64,000 bases of DNA from Hygrophila difformis (taxonomy: Eukaryota; Streptophyta; Magnoliopsida; Lamiales; Acanthaceae). Where the stretch lies: positions 35,033,105-35,097,104 of the forward strand of contig JAOANR010000005.1 of the NCBI GenBank assembly GCA_030278955.1, in the 5' to 3' direction. The notes beneath the pieces are model-generated. The model saw nothing but the letters and a program-made list of their open reading frames with translations. It was not told where the DNA came from and did not search any database. The translations under genes were made by a program, and so were the position numbers. Shown one piece after another: positions 32,247 through 43,100 of this stretch. The stretch's first letter is position 1, and each line of letters opens with the position of its first letter.

Positions 32247-32597
32247 AATTGAGGAGAAAACCTAACCTAATGGGTATTTATCTGTCTTGCAGGAAATTCG
32301 GAACCACCCAAAAAGAAGGAGCAGAAAAAGCATGGAAAACCAGGTTCTTGGTTGGGAAAATTCCATAAATCTGAGAAATTATTTTCGGTTTTTAAAGCAA
32401 TTTAAGATCCGAAATAAATCTCGCAGATAAATGGAACTGACCCAACCTAATTTTATGCAAGTAGATTATTTTAAATAATGGCCCAATGTTTTGAATTTAT
32501 TTGGACTGAATTCATTCAGGACCAAATCAAATAAAATGGACTCAGGCCCAACATCACACTCGGGCCCAGTCCGTTGAAAATTTGAAAATTCAAAAAG

Positions 32598-33010
32598 TTT
32601 GTCGCGGAATAACCATTTTGTCGCGGAACAACGTTCCGCGACCAAGTGCAACTCCGCGACAAAGTTCCCCTTATCATCAAACCCTGTTTGTCTTTGTCGC
32701 GGAGTAACCATTCTGTCGCGATGCACGACATCACGACCAAGTATAACTCCGCGACAAAATTTCACTCATCCCTGAACTCTGTTTGTCTTTGTCGCGGAAT
32801 ACTTTGTCGCGAAGCACTGCATCGCGACAAAGCTCCTGTTCCGCGACACGGGCACATCACCCCATTTTTTTCCTTCCTATTTTGTCGCGGTACCATTTGT
32901 CGCGGAGCATGACTCCGCGACAAAGTCCCATATTCCGCGACACCTCTAATGTCGCCGAGCCTGGTCGCGTAATCCTGTTCTGCGACAATGGGCTAGGGTT
33001 CCGCGACCGG
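32598..33010. repeat. GTCGCGG palindromic repeat block 3
   Basis: About seventeen motif copies with the same forward/inverted logic as blocks 1 and 2. The last copy (CCGCGACCGG) lies only 9 bp before a TATTTAAA box at 33019. Confidence 0.92.
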
Positions 33011-33018
33011 CCCATTAG

Positions 33019-33026
33019 TATTTAAA
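33019..33026 (+). promoter_or_regulatory. TATA-like box upstream of the element D gene
   Basis: TATTTAAA is followed by a C/T-rich leader (CCCCTTCCCCTCCCTC) and then the ATG at 33184. The spacing and the pyrimidine-rich leader fit a plant promoter, so the gene may have its own start site. Confidence 0.55.
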
Positions 33027-33230
33027 CCCCTTCCCCTCCCTCTTCTTCCCCACGCTCCCACACTTAGAAAATTTTCGAAAACTGCTCATACGCGAAAAAC
33101 CTTCCCCGAAGAACACCACAGTGTTCCTCGCACTCAATTCCTACTACTTCCAGGCGTTACTCTGCCCAATTTTCGCGAACCCAATGGAACCTCCATCTTC
33201 ATCTTCGCCCCCGAAGCAGACCGAACCCTG

Positions 33231-34449
33231 GTAAGTGTTTTCCATCCGATTCTTGCGCATTCTCGAGCCCCTGTTTTCGCGAGTCTAGAGATTCTGGAAA
33301 TTTTTGATGTGTGGAACTTGAAAAAAAAATGTATGAATATGCATTATTATGGTTTGATTTGCTTATTAGAGTTTATTCCGGAGGATGTTTTGTTGTGGGC
33401 AGTATTCGAGTGGATTTTATTTGGGTGTTGGCCGAGCATGATGGGAAGATGGGGAGATTATTTTGCCAACTAGGGAGTGTTCGATTGCTGTGGGGCATTT
33501 TGATTTTTGAACTTAGAACTTTTTAGAGAACTTAGGAGGCAATGGAGTCTTGGAGGCCGCCATTGTTGAACCTTTGAATTCTAGGGTTCCTAGGTTTATT
33601 TTGTTCTGTCTTAAATCTGTGGAAATTTCTTGCCAAAATTCCATGTTTTAGTCAGGATAAGAGTATGATCTTATGTTTTTGCCTTACTGTGCTCATGAAT
33701 ATTGCATGCCTATATGCATTTAATGTTGTTTTTCCCTGTTATGGTATGTCTGTGTGTGTATGCAGAAATTGAGGAAAGTGAGTGTTTGTATTGTTTTGGC
33801 ATGTCTGTGCACACCAAAGCCCCTTTGGCCAATCACTTTTTCCACAAAAAGACAAAAATAGTACTAGGAATTTTGGTTGACAAGTTGTTTTTGTTCCCAA
33901 TGGAACTAAAAAGTTTGAGTTAAGTAGCAGTATTTTGCCACCTCAACTGCTATCTTTTTACAAAATCCAAAAATGGGACCACACACATCCCACTTTTCAT
34001 TAAATAAAAACAAGTCAACCATTTTAAAATTAAAAAAAAATAGTGTTTGCAATTTTCTTGAATGTTGTATCTGTCCAAAGACAGTCCATGCAATCCGGAA
34101 ATAGCAAATCCATCCCGCCACGCCTCCATTGCACATTCCATTCTCGAGCAATCCATTCCATCGCCGTCATTTCATTCCGTTTTCAACAAGTGCCTCGAGC
34201 TTGTTTAATAAAATTTGAAAAACAAACTTTTTGGGCCCAATAGCCTACTAAAAATTTCTCTAAGTCCAATGACTTAGACTTTTTTAAATTAATTAATGGC
34301 ATATGCCTTATGATAATGTTTTGAGTACTAATCAAATAATTCACATTTCGAGCAAAGCTCGAAATGTGAGGATGTTGGTTTTTAGCTTGAAACTCAATTT
34401 TCAAAAATATAAAAACTTGATTGGAATTAATACTTTCTATATTTTTCAG
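33231..34449 (+). other. Predicted intron of the element D gene
   Basis: Donor TG|GTAAGT and acceptor TATTTTTCAG|GAA, with a T-rich region before the acceptor. The phase is preserved across the junction. Stops occur in all frames inside. Confidence 0.6.
34342..34377 (+). repeat. Hairpin 2 with conserved AAATGTGAGGATGTTG tail
   Basis: CACATTTCGAGC, AAA loop, then the perfect complement GCTCGAAATGTG, followed by AGGATGTTG. The base of the stem and the tail match hairpin 1, while the upper stem differs on both arms so that pairing is kept. It lies about 70 bases before the predicted acceptor at 34449. Confidence 0.85.
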
Positions 34450-36100
34450 GAATGAACTAGTGATTAAGTCAGCTATTGGATTGCCCGATTGCACTCTGCA
34501 TCAGGCAGCAGTAGAAGCATCTGCAAACAGGACTCAGATTAAGAAGCTCAGGGAGGCTCTGATAAGCGTGTACGGTGTTCCATTGGACCAGGGTACTGAA
34601 GCTGAGTTATCATTGAGGCCCGGATGGGACGTAAAAATCCCTCCTGCAGATAGATCAACCGCCCTGACGAACATAGAAAGGGATTTCACATGCTGAAGTT
34701 TTGGGAACTAATGACAGACCATGCCCCACATGATTCCATAATGACACCCGAAGTGCATTTGGAAAGAATCACACTGAAGTTCCAAATACACACAGCTGTT
34801 TGGCAACGTCATCTAGAAGATGGAACAGTGGGAATTGATATCTCGAACTATGATATACTCATTCCCGACCAGCCCATAGACCCACAAGTGCGATTGCAGT
34901 TCGTGGAAAGACCTTTACCGGTGAGCCAAATACTGGCAAAGGGAGCCATCTCAATGCATGAAGCCTTCCCTTGCATTTGGAACCCGCAGTTATTTGACAA
35001 CATGGGAAGAGAAGAGCAGAGATGGGTAACCAGGCAGGCTAAGCTAAGACATCGGGAAATGAGTTACAACCTGCGCCACAAACTGAGGAGAATTGAGGAG
35101 TTCAACACAGAAAGGAACTCTACCATGATAAACAAGTTTAGAGAAGAAATCAATGCAGCTCGGAAGGAATGGCACGAGATGGCACTTCTGTGGGGAAAAG
35201 GCAGAGGTTTCATAACATAAGAAAGATTGGATAAAGGATTGACCTTGCCAGATGAGGATAATTTTGAGACGATTTTCATAAACAAGCGGTTTGGCCAGAC
35301 AAGACCAATGGAGAAGGGAACTGAGGTGGACCCTGGATTTCCCGAGCACATCAGAGAACTAAGGGAAAAAGCCCTTTATGAGGTGCAGCACCACAATTGG
35401 TTAGTATTGACCAAAAAGAAGGTGCAACTTAGATTAATGACCGAGGCTGAGGCAAAGGAATATCTGACGTTTGACAAAGCACAGATGATGATTTATGTGA
35501 CAGAAGAGCTAGAAAGAGACATGATCAACACCATGATGGAGCAATATAGAACTTCATATCTTGAACTCCTCATGGAGATGGATAGAGAAGCCTTGAGGTA
35601 TGGGAAGGAGGGAAATAAAACAAAGGTCATGCACTATAACCACAAAATCAGGAGCCTGTTTTGCACACGGATTAAGGAGGCTTGGGAATTTAAACTGGTC
35701 CGGGTAACAAGTCAGACATTTGTGCACGATTATCTGAGATTTGCACACAGATTGTTTGGAACTCAAGAAGCTCAGGAAGATCCGGAAGACCCAGATGCTG
35801 AGATTGATGCCTATTTTTCCACCCCTCCTGAGGCCAACCCACAGCCTACCCAGCCAGCAGTACAAGCTTCGGCTTTACCGCCAAGAGGGCAGACTGAAGT
35901 GCAAGAAGTTGCCACGTCCGAGCCAGTGGTGCAACAAGAAGCAGTCCGGACTCCAATACAGCCAGCTCAATCTGAAGTGCCAGCACCTGCCACCACTAAA
36001 GCACCCATACCGCCCGAGCAAACATCCAATACTGCTGTTACATCTGAAGGTCAGCCAGCACCTCAACCGGGAACGAGAAGAAGGTTGATAAAATCTGTTG

Positions 36101-37483
36101 TTAGCCAAAATAAATTCTTCTCATCTCCGGCTATCTCATCTCTGTGTGTCAACTTCGGTCTAAACCCGCTTTATATTTTGGGTTATTTCATTTTACGCTT
36201 CTCTATATCCTTATGCATGATAATATTATGTACTGTTGTGGTCTGTTATTATTTTGGGATCCGTCCCTTGGACATAGAAGTCTTGATTTTTATAATCAGA
36301 AGTCTCACATTAAATTTCCAACAAAAATTCATTCATAAAATCCGGATCTGAGTAAGGGATAAACTCCACAGTTATGACTGATTTAGATCTGACTGGGGGT
36401 TGATTTTGGGAAATTAGAAGCAGAGTCAGCGATTAGGTCTCACCTAGACTGAAAGGATCTGTGCTTTAATTGAGAGTCTAGTACCTGATAGGGAATGATT
36501 TTCAGATTTATTATTTTCCGAAATTGCTATTTGTTGGAAATCTTGTATTAAATATTGCACTGGGTCAGATTCCACTTGGATTCCGATAAGGTGTGACAGA
36601 TAATACTAGAGGAACAACATTCGGGCCTTGGTTATTTTCTAAAGGTAGGGTTGAGTATTCTTTCAACTGCTATCTTCTTCTGCCAAAGCCTATTTTTGAG
36701 TCCCGAGTGAGTGCATCCGGAACGAACTAATTTATTAGTTCGTTTCATTAGTTTGTATCTCATGACCACCCGACGAGAAGTGAACACTGCGAGCGGTTCA
36801 CCGAAAATAGGGAATTCTTGATCCACATCCGGTCATTCTGACTGGGGGCTTTCTTTTACTACCAGGGTCAGACTTTCAAAAACCTCCGAGTGATAGGATT
36901 TTAAATGCTTTCTTTACTGCTTTCTTTTAACTGCTTTCGTTAGAGGTCACTCGGTTGTATTGAGAGTTGTGTAACTGTTACTAGGATTGAGAGTTAAGGG
37001 ATAGTTCAGGGTTTGATTAGAATCTTTGGGTGTGACATGGGGGAATGATAACAGTACTTGACACTTCAATAAATGATTTGTCAGTTGTTGCTTGTCCACC
37101 ACAGATGGCCAACATACTCTCGCAAGGCATTGCAAGGGGAGTTGTAAGTTTGTGGTCTCTTAGAGTTTGTTTTCTTAAGAGCATGTAAACTCTTACTGTA
37201 AGTACCTGTCTGTTAAAGGGAACATGGTATAGAGAGCATGAAAATTAGCTAACTGAAAGGATTATCCCAAGTTAAGATCTGTGTAACAAAATGGAAATTT
37301 AATTGTGTTTCATCTGAATCTTGTCCAATCTTTATTATTTCCTTCCTGTCCCTTCTGTCTCATTTTAAATATGCTTTCTTAGAGTAATCTTATTGCTTTC
37401 CTAGATTATATTTAATTCGCTTTCTAGAATAACTTTATCTGCTTCATTTAATTGCTTTTATAGTTTAGTTTAATTTCTGTTAA
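36101..37483 (+). repeat. Element D second LTR copy, cut by assembly gap
   Basis: Repeats 30101-31483 with about five substitutions (for example 36390 T for C, 36488 T for G, 36670 C for T, 37085 T for G). The remaining U5 end and any flank lie in the N gap. The left edge joins coding sequence (AAATCTGTTG) with no PPT. Confidence 0.85.
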
Positions 37484-37983
37484 NNNNNNNNNNNNNNNNN
37501 NNNNNNNNNNNNNNNNNNNNNNNNNNNNNNNNNNNNNNNNNNNNNNNNNNNNNNNNNNNNNNNNNNNNNNNNNNNNNNNNNNNNNNNNNNNNNNNNNNNN
37601 NNNNNNNNNNNNNNNNNNNNNNNNNNNNNNNNNNNNNNNNNNNNNNNNNNNNNNNNNNNNNNNNNNNNNNNNNNNNNNNNNNNNNNNNNNNNNNNNNNNN
37701 NNNNNNNNNNNNNNNNNNNNNNNNNNNNNNNNNNNNNNNNNNNNNNNNNNNNNNNNNNNNNNNNNNNNNNNNNNNNNNNNNNNNNNNNNNNNNNNNNNNN
37801 NNNNNNNNNNNNNNNNNNNNNNNNNNNNNNNNNNNNNNNNNNNNNNNNNNNNNNNNNNNNNNNNNNNNNNNNNNNNNNNNNNNNNNNNNNNNNNNNNNNN
37901 NNNNNNNNNNNNNNNNNNNNNNNNNNNNNNNNNNNNNNNNNNNNNNNNNNNNNNNNNNNNNNNNNNNNNNNNNNNNNNNNNNN
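37484..37983. other. Assembly gap (500 N)
   Basis: Exactly 500 N, so probably a gap of unknown true length. It falls between the second element D LTR and the 3' end of the Tork-like element. Confidence 0.98.
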
Positions 37984-38214
37984 TCTTAACATTTGCAAGA
38001 AATGCTTCTCCTAATTTCTTGTTGGAGCGGCACCACTCCTATGTTTATATAGGTGGAAATCCATCAATTTGCAAACTACGATTGATTTCCATTAAGAGTT
38101 ATTTCTCATCCTTGTGTTTAATTTTGTAACCGAACACATGATAATTTGTTTTCCTATTAAACCTTATGATTAGAGGTTACTAATATAAGGTTGGGTTTCC
38201 ATATCAGTGTTTCT
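37984..38214 (-). other. 3' non-coding region of the Tork-like element
   Basis: Follows the RNase H stop. It contains a TATA-like CTATATAAACATA on the - strand, suggesting LTR promoter sequence. It shows no similarity I can see to the putative 5' LTR at 63193-63579. Confidence 0.4.
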
Positions 38215-40796
38215 TTAGAGAAGTCTTAATCCCATTCCCTTAGCAAAGCTTCTCACATTTTCTCTTGGCAATGACTTGGTGAGAGCATCAGCTAGATTTT
38301 CTGCAGATTTCACATACACAATGGTAATTACCTCATGTTTAATTAGTTCTCTAATATAATCATGTCTTAGGCTTATATGTCTAGACTTTCCATTGTACAC
38401 TTCACTATATGCCTGAGACATTGCCGCTTCACAATCACTATACATTGTAACAACATTCATTGGTTGTGGCCACAACTCAATATCTGTGAGTAGATTCTTT
38501 ATCCACTCTACTTCTTTCCCAACAGCTTCTAAGACAATGAACTCGGATTCTATAGTAGAGTGTGATATGCATCTTGCTTCTTAGATGCCCAACTTACAGC
38601 ACCACCTCCCCTGTTGTCGACTTATTGTCACCAATGCTAGTAATCCAACTTGCATCACTAAATCCTTCTAGTACTTTTGGATTTCCCGAATAGCATAAAC
38701 CAAAGTCTCTTGTCCTTTTCAAGTAACCAAGTAATCTTTCAATAGCTTTCCAGTGATCTATGCTAGGTTTACTCGTGAACCTGGATAGTTTTCCAACAGC
38801 AAAAGCTATATCAGGTCTAGTGCAATGCATAAGGTACATTACACTTCCTATGGCTTTCGCATATTCTGTTTGAGCAATTATTGTTCCATCATTCTCAACT
38901 AATTTGAGACTTGAGTCAAGTGGAGTATTGCTCTCTTTAATATTAAGGTGTGCAAATTTTTCTAGTATTTTGTCAATATAATGACTCTGATTCAAGATAA
39001 GAGTATTTCATGTTCTCAAGGCTTTAATTCCCAAAATGGTATCTACTTCATTCAAGTCATTCATTTTAAAAACTAAAGTAAGATATTCTTTTGTTTCTTT
39101 TATTCCAAGTTCATTTGTTCCAAAAATCAACATGTCGTCAACATAGAGACATATTATAACTCCATAATCTTTAGTGAACTTGGAATAAATGCATTTATCA
39201 GCTCCATTGTGTTTAAAACCGTTGGACAGAATTGCATGGTCAAATTTCTCATGCCACTGTTTGGGTGCCTGCTTTAAGCCATATAAAAACTTAATTAATT
39301 TGCAAACCTTCGTCTCATTTCCTAGAAGCACAAATCCTTCCGGTTGCTCCATATACACCTCTTCTCTTAAATCACCATTTAAAAATGCTGTTTTCACATC
39401 CATTTGGTGCACATGAAGATTATAAATTGAGGCAAGTGCAAAAAGAATTCTAATAGAAGTAATTCTTGCTACTGGCGCATAAGTATCAAAATAATCGATG
39501 CCTTCTCTTTGAGTGAATCCCTTTGCAACCAGTCTGGCTTTGACAGTTCGAATTGATATGTCGGTATTATATTTCCTTTTGAAAATCCACTTGCACCCTA
39601 CTGCCTTTGATCCTGGAGGAAGATCCACTAATACCAATGTATTATTTCCCATAATTGAATCCATTTCATCATTTATGGCTTCCTTCCAAAAGGCGGCATC
39701 CCTGGATTTCATGGCCTCGTCAAATGTTTTAGGATCTTCTTCCACATTTAATAACATGGGAGTTTTATTTACCACATTTTCTCTATCACCTTCTATCAAA
39801 ATTACAACTAAGTCTGGTGATATGAAATCTGGTGGTAATTGTTTTTCTTTCCTGATTCTTTGACTTCTCCTAGTTTCAACTCCAGAATTGTCACCAATTT
39901 CTTTCCTTTTCTTAGATAGAGGAATTTCTTCTCTTAATTGGTTGTCTGCTTGAATCATAGAATTAAGAGAATTATTTCCTTCAATAAAGGAGTTTGGCAC
40001 ATCCTTGTCAACAAATGTGTCTTCCAGGAATTCCACATGAGTTGTTTCAACAATCATATTGGTACTTAAATCAAGAAGTCTATATGCTTTAGAACGTTGT
40101 GCATATCCAACAAAGACAGATTTTATGCCTCTTTGTCCCAACTTAGATTGGTGGGGTGAAAATGTTTTATAAAATGCTAAGCACCCCCACACTTTAAAAT
40201 AATTCAAGTTGGGTTTTCTTCCATTGTTCCACAGCTCGTATTGAGCCTTTAATAATTTCTTGGAACATATCCTGTTATGGATATGGCAAGCTGACAATAA
40301 AGCTTCTCCCCACAGATTGTGAGGTACTCTGGAATGTGTTAACATGCTATTCACCATGTCAACTAATGTTCTATTTTTTTCTTTCTGCTAGGCCATTTTG
40401 TTGCGGAGTGTAAGGGGCAGATTTCTAATGTATAATACCATTTTCTTCACAAAATTTAGAAAATGCATTTGAGAAATATTCTCCACCTCTATCACTGCGC
40501 AACACTTTAATTTTCTTTCCCTTTTGATTTTCTACTTCATATTTGTATTGCTTAAATTTATCAAAAGCCTCATCTTTACTTAGCAGTAAATACACATATG
40601 TGTATCGAGAATAGTCATCTATAAATGTGATGAAATATCGCTTTCCTCCTCTGGATAAATTGCCGTTTAATTCACATATATCTGTATGCACAAGATCTAA
40701 AATATCAGTGTTTTTTTTCAACTCTGGGAAATAGCTTTTTAACCATTTTTGCTTGGAGACATACTTGGCATTTTTTATTTTTGTAATGATTATCTT
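38215..40796 (-). pseudogene. pol: Tork-like pol: integrase, RT, RNase H
   Basis: Read on the - strand from 40796. CQVCLQAKMVKKLFP ends the integrase zinc region, and a frameshift precedes LVHTDICELNG. The integrase core (FIDDYSRYTY, RSDRGGEYF) reaches a TAG after GIIH and a 1-base insertion near 40370 before a 449-residue open frame (39008-40357). That frame contains the RT ([32 protein letters not shown] and LYVDDMLIFG). RNase H is in two pieces (38594-38995 and 38215-38475), with a frame break between them, ending ADALTKSLPRE. The catalytic YVDD is intact. It is a moderately damaged copy. Confidence 0.9.
40792..40796. repeat. Element A target-site duplication, left
   Basis: ATCTT, repeated at 50856-50860. 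Confidence 0.9.
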
Positions 40797-43080
40797 TGTA
40801 ACACCCCCGTTTCCACGCCTTGCTTTGCAGCGGAAGTTACCAACGGGAACCCGGAGTTGTTACCGCCACGCCTCCCGATTAAGCTCGCATTTGCCTTGCA
40901 TTTGCTAACTTAATCGAAAAGCGCTAAGGCTATTTTTAAATTTAATTATAACCATACTTTAAACTGACTTATTATTTATAAAAATATATCTTTGGAATAA
41001 TATAATACAATTTATAAAATATGACGATTATAATTTATCGCTGCGAAAACTATTTTTTCATTTTAACTAAAGTTTAAAAATAAGACTTTACTAGCTAATT
41101 TGCGAAAGCACGGTTAAATAAATTTAAAAGAATATATTTCATTCAGGTCAAATATTAGAATTTACAAAATATGATAAACTATGATTTTCTATTCAAAAGT
41201 CAATTTTATGGCTAATAAAAAAAATTAAAATAACCAGTGTAAAGTGATACTGACACCCATGCCCGTGCCCATGCCTCCTAGTAGAGTCCACATATATCAA
41301 ACCCTGTAAAAAGGAGTAAGTAAAGTTTATCAGCCCACTGGCTGAGCAAGTAAATTATTATCCCTTGGACAAAAACAATTTAATATTACTCAACAGTAAA
41401 TGGCATGTCAAACCAGTTGCAATAATTCAATCCACATGTAGCTCGACTATGATGCCTACACCCGGGGTATCTCATAGGACCTAGCATGCCCTCATAATGA
41501 CCGAAGTCAAAATATGAGTACACAAGGATGGCCCTACCTTGCGATCTAGAAAACGACTGTGAGACCCTTGGTCAAACACAATCCTGTTCATGGGACTCCG
41601 GAATCCCTTGGATAATCCCACGAAATATCTCACGAAGATATCCACCTCTGGGGTATATCTCGCATAATAATTCAATAATTCACATGCCATACACTGAAAT
41701 ATAATCTTTCACATGCATGGCATAGCCCAAAATATTTAAACACATAATGGGACATAACCTCTGCATAAATCACTTGCATGAATAAACCCTAGAATTATTA
41801 AAACACAAAGGAATTTAGACATGCAAAAATACTTTTGGGACAAAGCCCGCAGAACAAAAATTTACTTACAATTTCTTCCGACGATAGCTTACTGAATATA
41901 CCGATCACGAACCATACTCTACACTCTCCTCTCACTTGTTTTATATCAATGTCTCTAGCTGAGTTATGATTTTTTTTCACAGCTTGTTGCCTGTATTTAT
42001 AGTTGAGCATGGCGGTTTCTTCATGAATTTTTATTCACGTAGCTTTGGTGATCTGCCTAGTCTTTGTATAGACTATCAAACTTGTACATCCTAATTCTAT
42101 TACACGTATTAATGCATGCAAAGTTAGTTATACTCTTTGTACGTGGACACTTTGTTTCCCTTGTAAGTGTATACTATCTTTTTGTTTTGTTTTTATCATT
42201 CTTTATTGCATTATTTTATTTACTAACCTTTTTGTTCTTGATTGTATGTTATTTTATTTCCAATAGTGTACGGTAGATGATGTAATGAATTGATAAAATG
42301 TCAATTCAAAATTTGTATTATCACTTGTTATTTATAATGGAAGATTAACACTATAAATCATTTAATTAGTTTAGAAAATTCCTCAAATTACTGAACAATA
42401 CTCGAACAATACTCATATAATCAGTAGCAATACTTGTTAATATATATTCCCACAATTGAGAATTTCATGGAAATTATTTTTCCAACTCAAATTCCTATTT
42501 TTCTATCACGATTATTTTATGTTTAAACTTATTACTTACTAATTATTGTAGTTTCTATGTACTAAGGACAACTAGTTCTTATTTCAGTAAAAAGAGTAAT
42601 TTGCAGATAATGGGGTTTGAGCTTCGAATCTATGAAATAGAAGTCTAGTATTACTACCAATAGGGTGTTGATAATTTTATACTATTAAATTAACTATACT
42701 TAATACAAAAGTTGTTAGAAAATAATACCTTATTTATACTATTATGTACATTTTCATTTGATAAAATAAAGGAAAATATAATTTTCTTATTTCAAATTAT
42801 TTTTCCTTGTAAAATAATTCTCTTGATATTTCTATTGGAAACATGTAAATTATTCTCCCTTTGAAAATAATTATGCATCATTCAATATTTTCCTTTGGAG
42901 AATGTATTTCTCAAATTAACTAAATTATTTTTCCTTGAAAAATAATTCAATTTCTTTCAAATGATCTCTATCCTGGAAAAATATTAATTTATTTCCCAAC
43001 TTGATTTAATCCATTAAGAAATAATACTAAATATTTCTTTAGAAAATATTATCAACATAGCTAACTTTCAGGGTATTACA
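40797..43080 (-). repeat. Element A 3' LTR
   Basis: Nearly identical to 48572-50855; the one difference I noticed is T at 42844 versus A in the other copy. On the - strand a TATA box (CTATAAATA) lies at 41994-42002. Confidence 0.93.
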
Positions 43081-43100
43081 ATCTACCCTCCTTAAAAACA
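43081..43100 (-). other. Element A polypurine tract
   Basis: On the - strand AAGGAGGGTAGAT precedes the LTR start TGTAATACCC, as expected for a plus-strand primer. Confidence 0.75.

Larger units (their letters stand above)
32079..36100 (+). mobile_element. Element D interior: non-autonomous Tat/Athila-like retroelement
   Basis: Between PBS and the second direct repeat there are only 4 kb. There are no protease, RT, RNase H or integrase motifs, a GTCGCGG block, and one unidentified spliced gene. Tat/Ogre elements can carry an extra ORF upstream of gag, so this may be that ORF left after loss of gag-pol. The coding frame runs straight into the second repeat without a polypurine tract, so the 3' end of the interior seems deleted. 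Confidence 0.65.
33184..36100 (+). pseudogene. Unidentified gene in element D, one intron, frames broken
   Basis: Exon 1 (33184-33230) encodes MEPPSSSSPPKQTEP plus two bases of a Trp codon. GTAAGT at 33231 and TTTTCAG ending at 34449 bound a 1219-bp intron, and joining them restores TGG and continues in frame (NELVIKSAIGLPDC). The frame shifts near 34690, a TAA lies at 35218, and it then stays open to 36100. The protein is mostly helical and charged (RQAKLRHREMSYNLRHKLRR; EELERDMINTMMEQ), ending in a Pro/Gln/Ala-rich tail. No protease, RT, integrase or zinc-knuckle motif is seen. It might be a Tat-type extra ORF, a diverged gag or a captured gene; I do not recognise the family. Confidence 0.55.

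Noticed and set aside
37480..37998. Open frame of unknown residues across the gap
   Set aside because: It is made of N bases and carries no information.
41481..42276. Small ORFs repeated at 49256-50051
   Set aside because: They are within the element A LTRs and are duplicated with them; no coding evidence.
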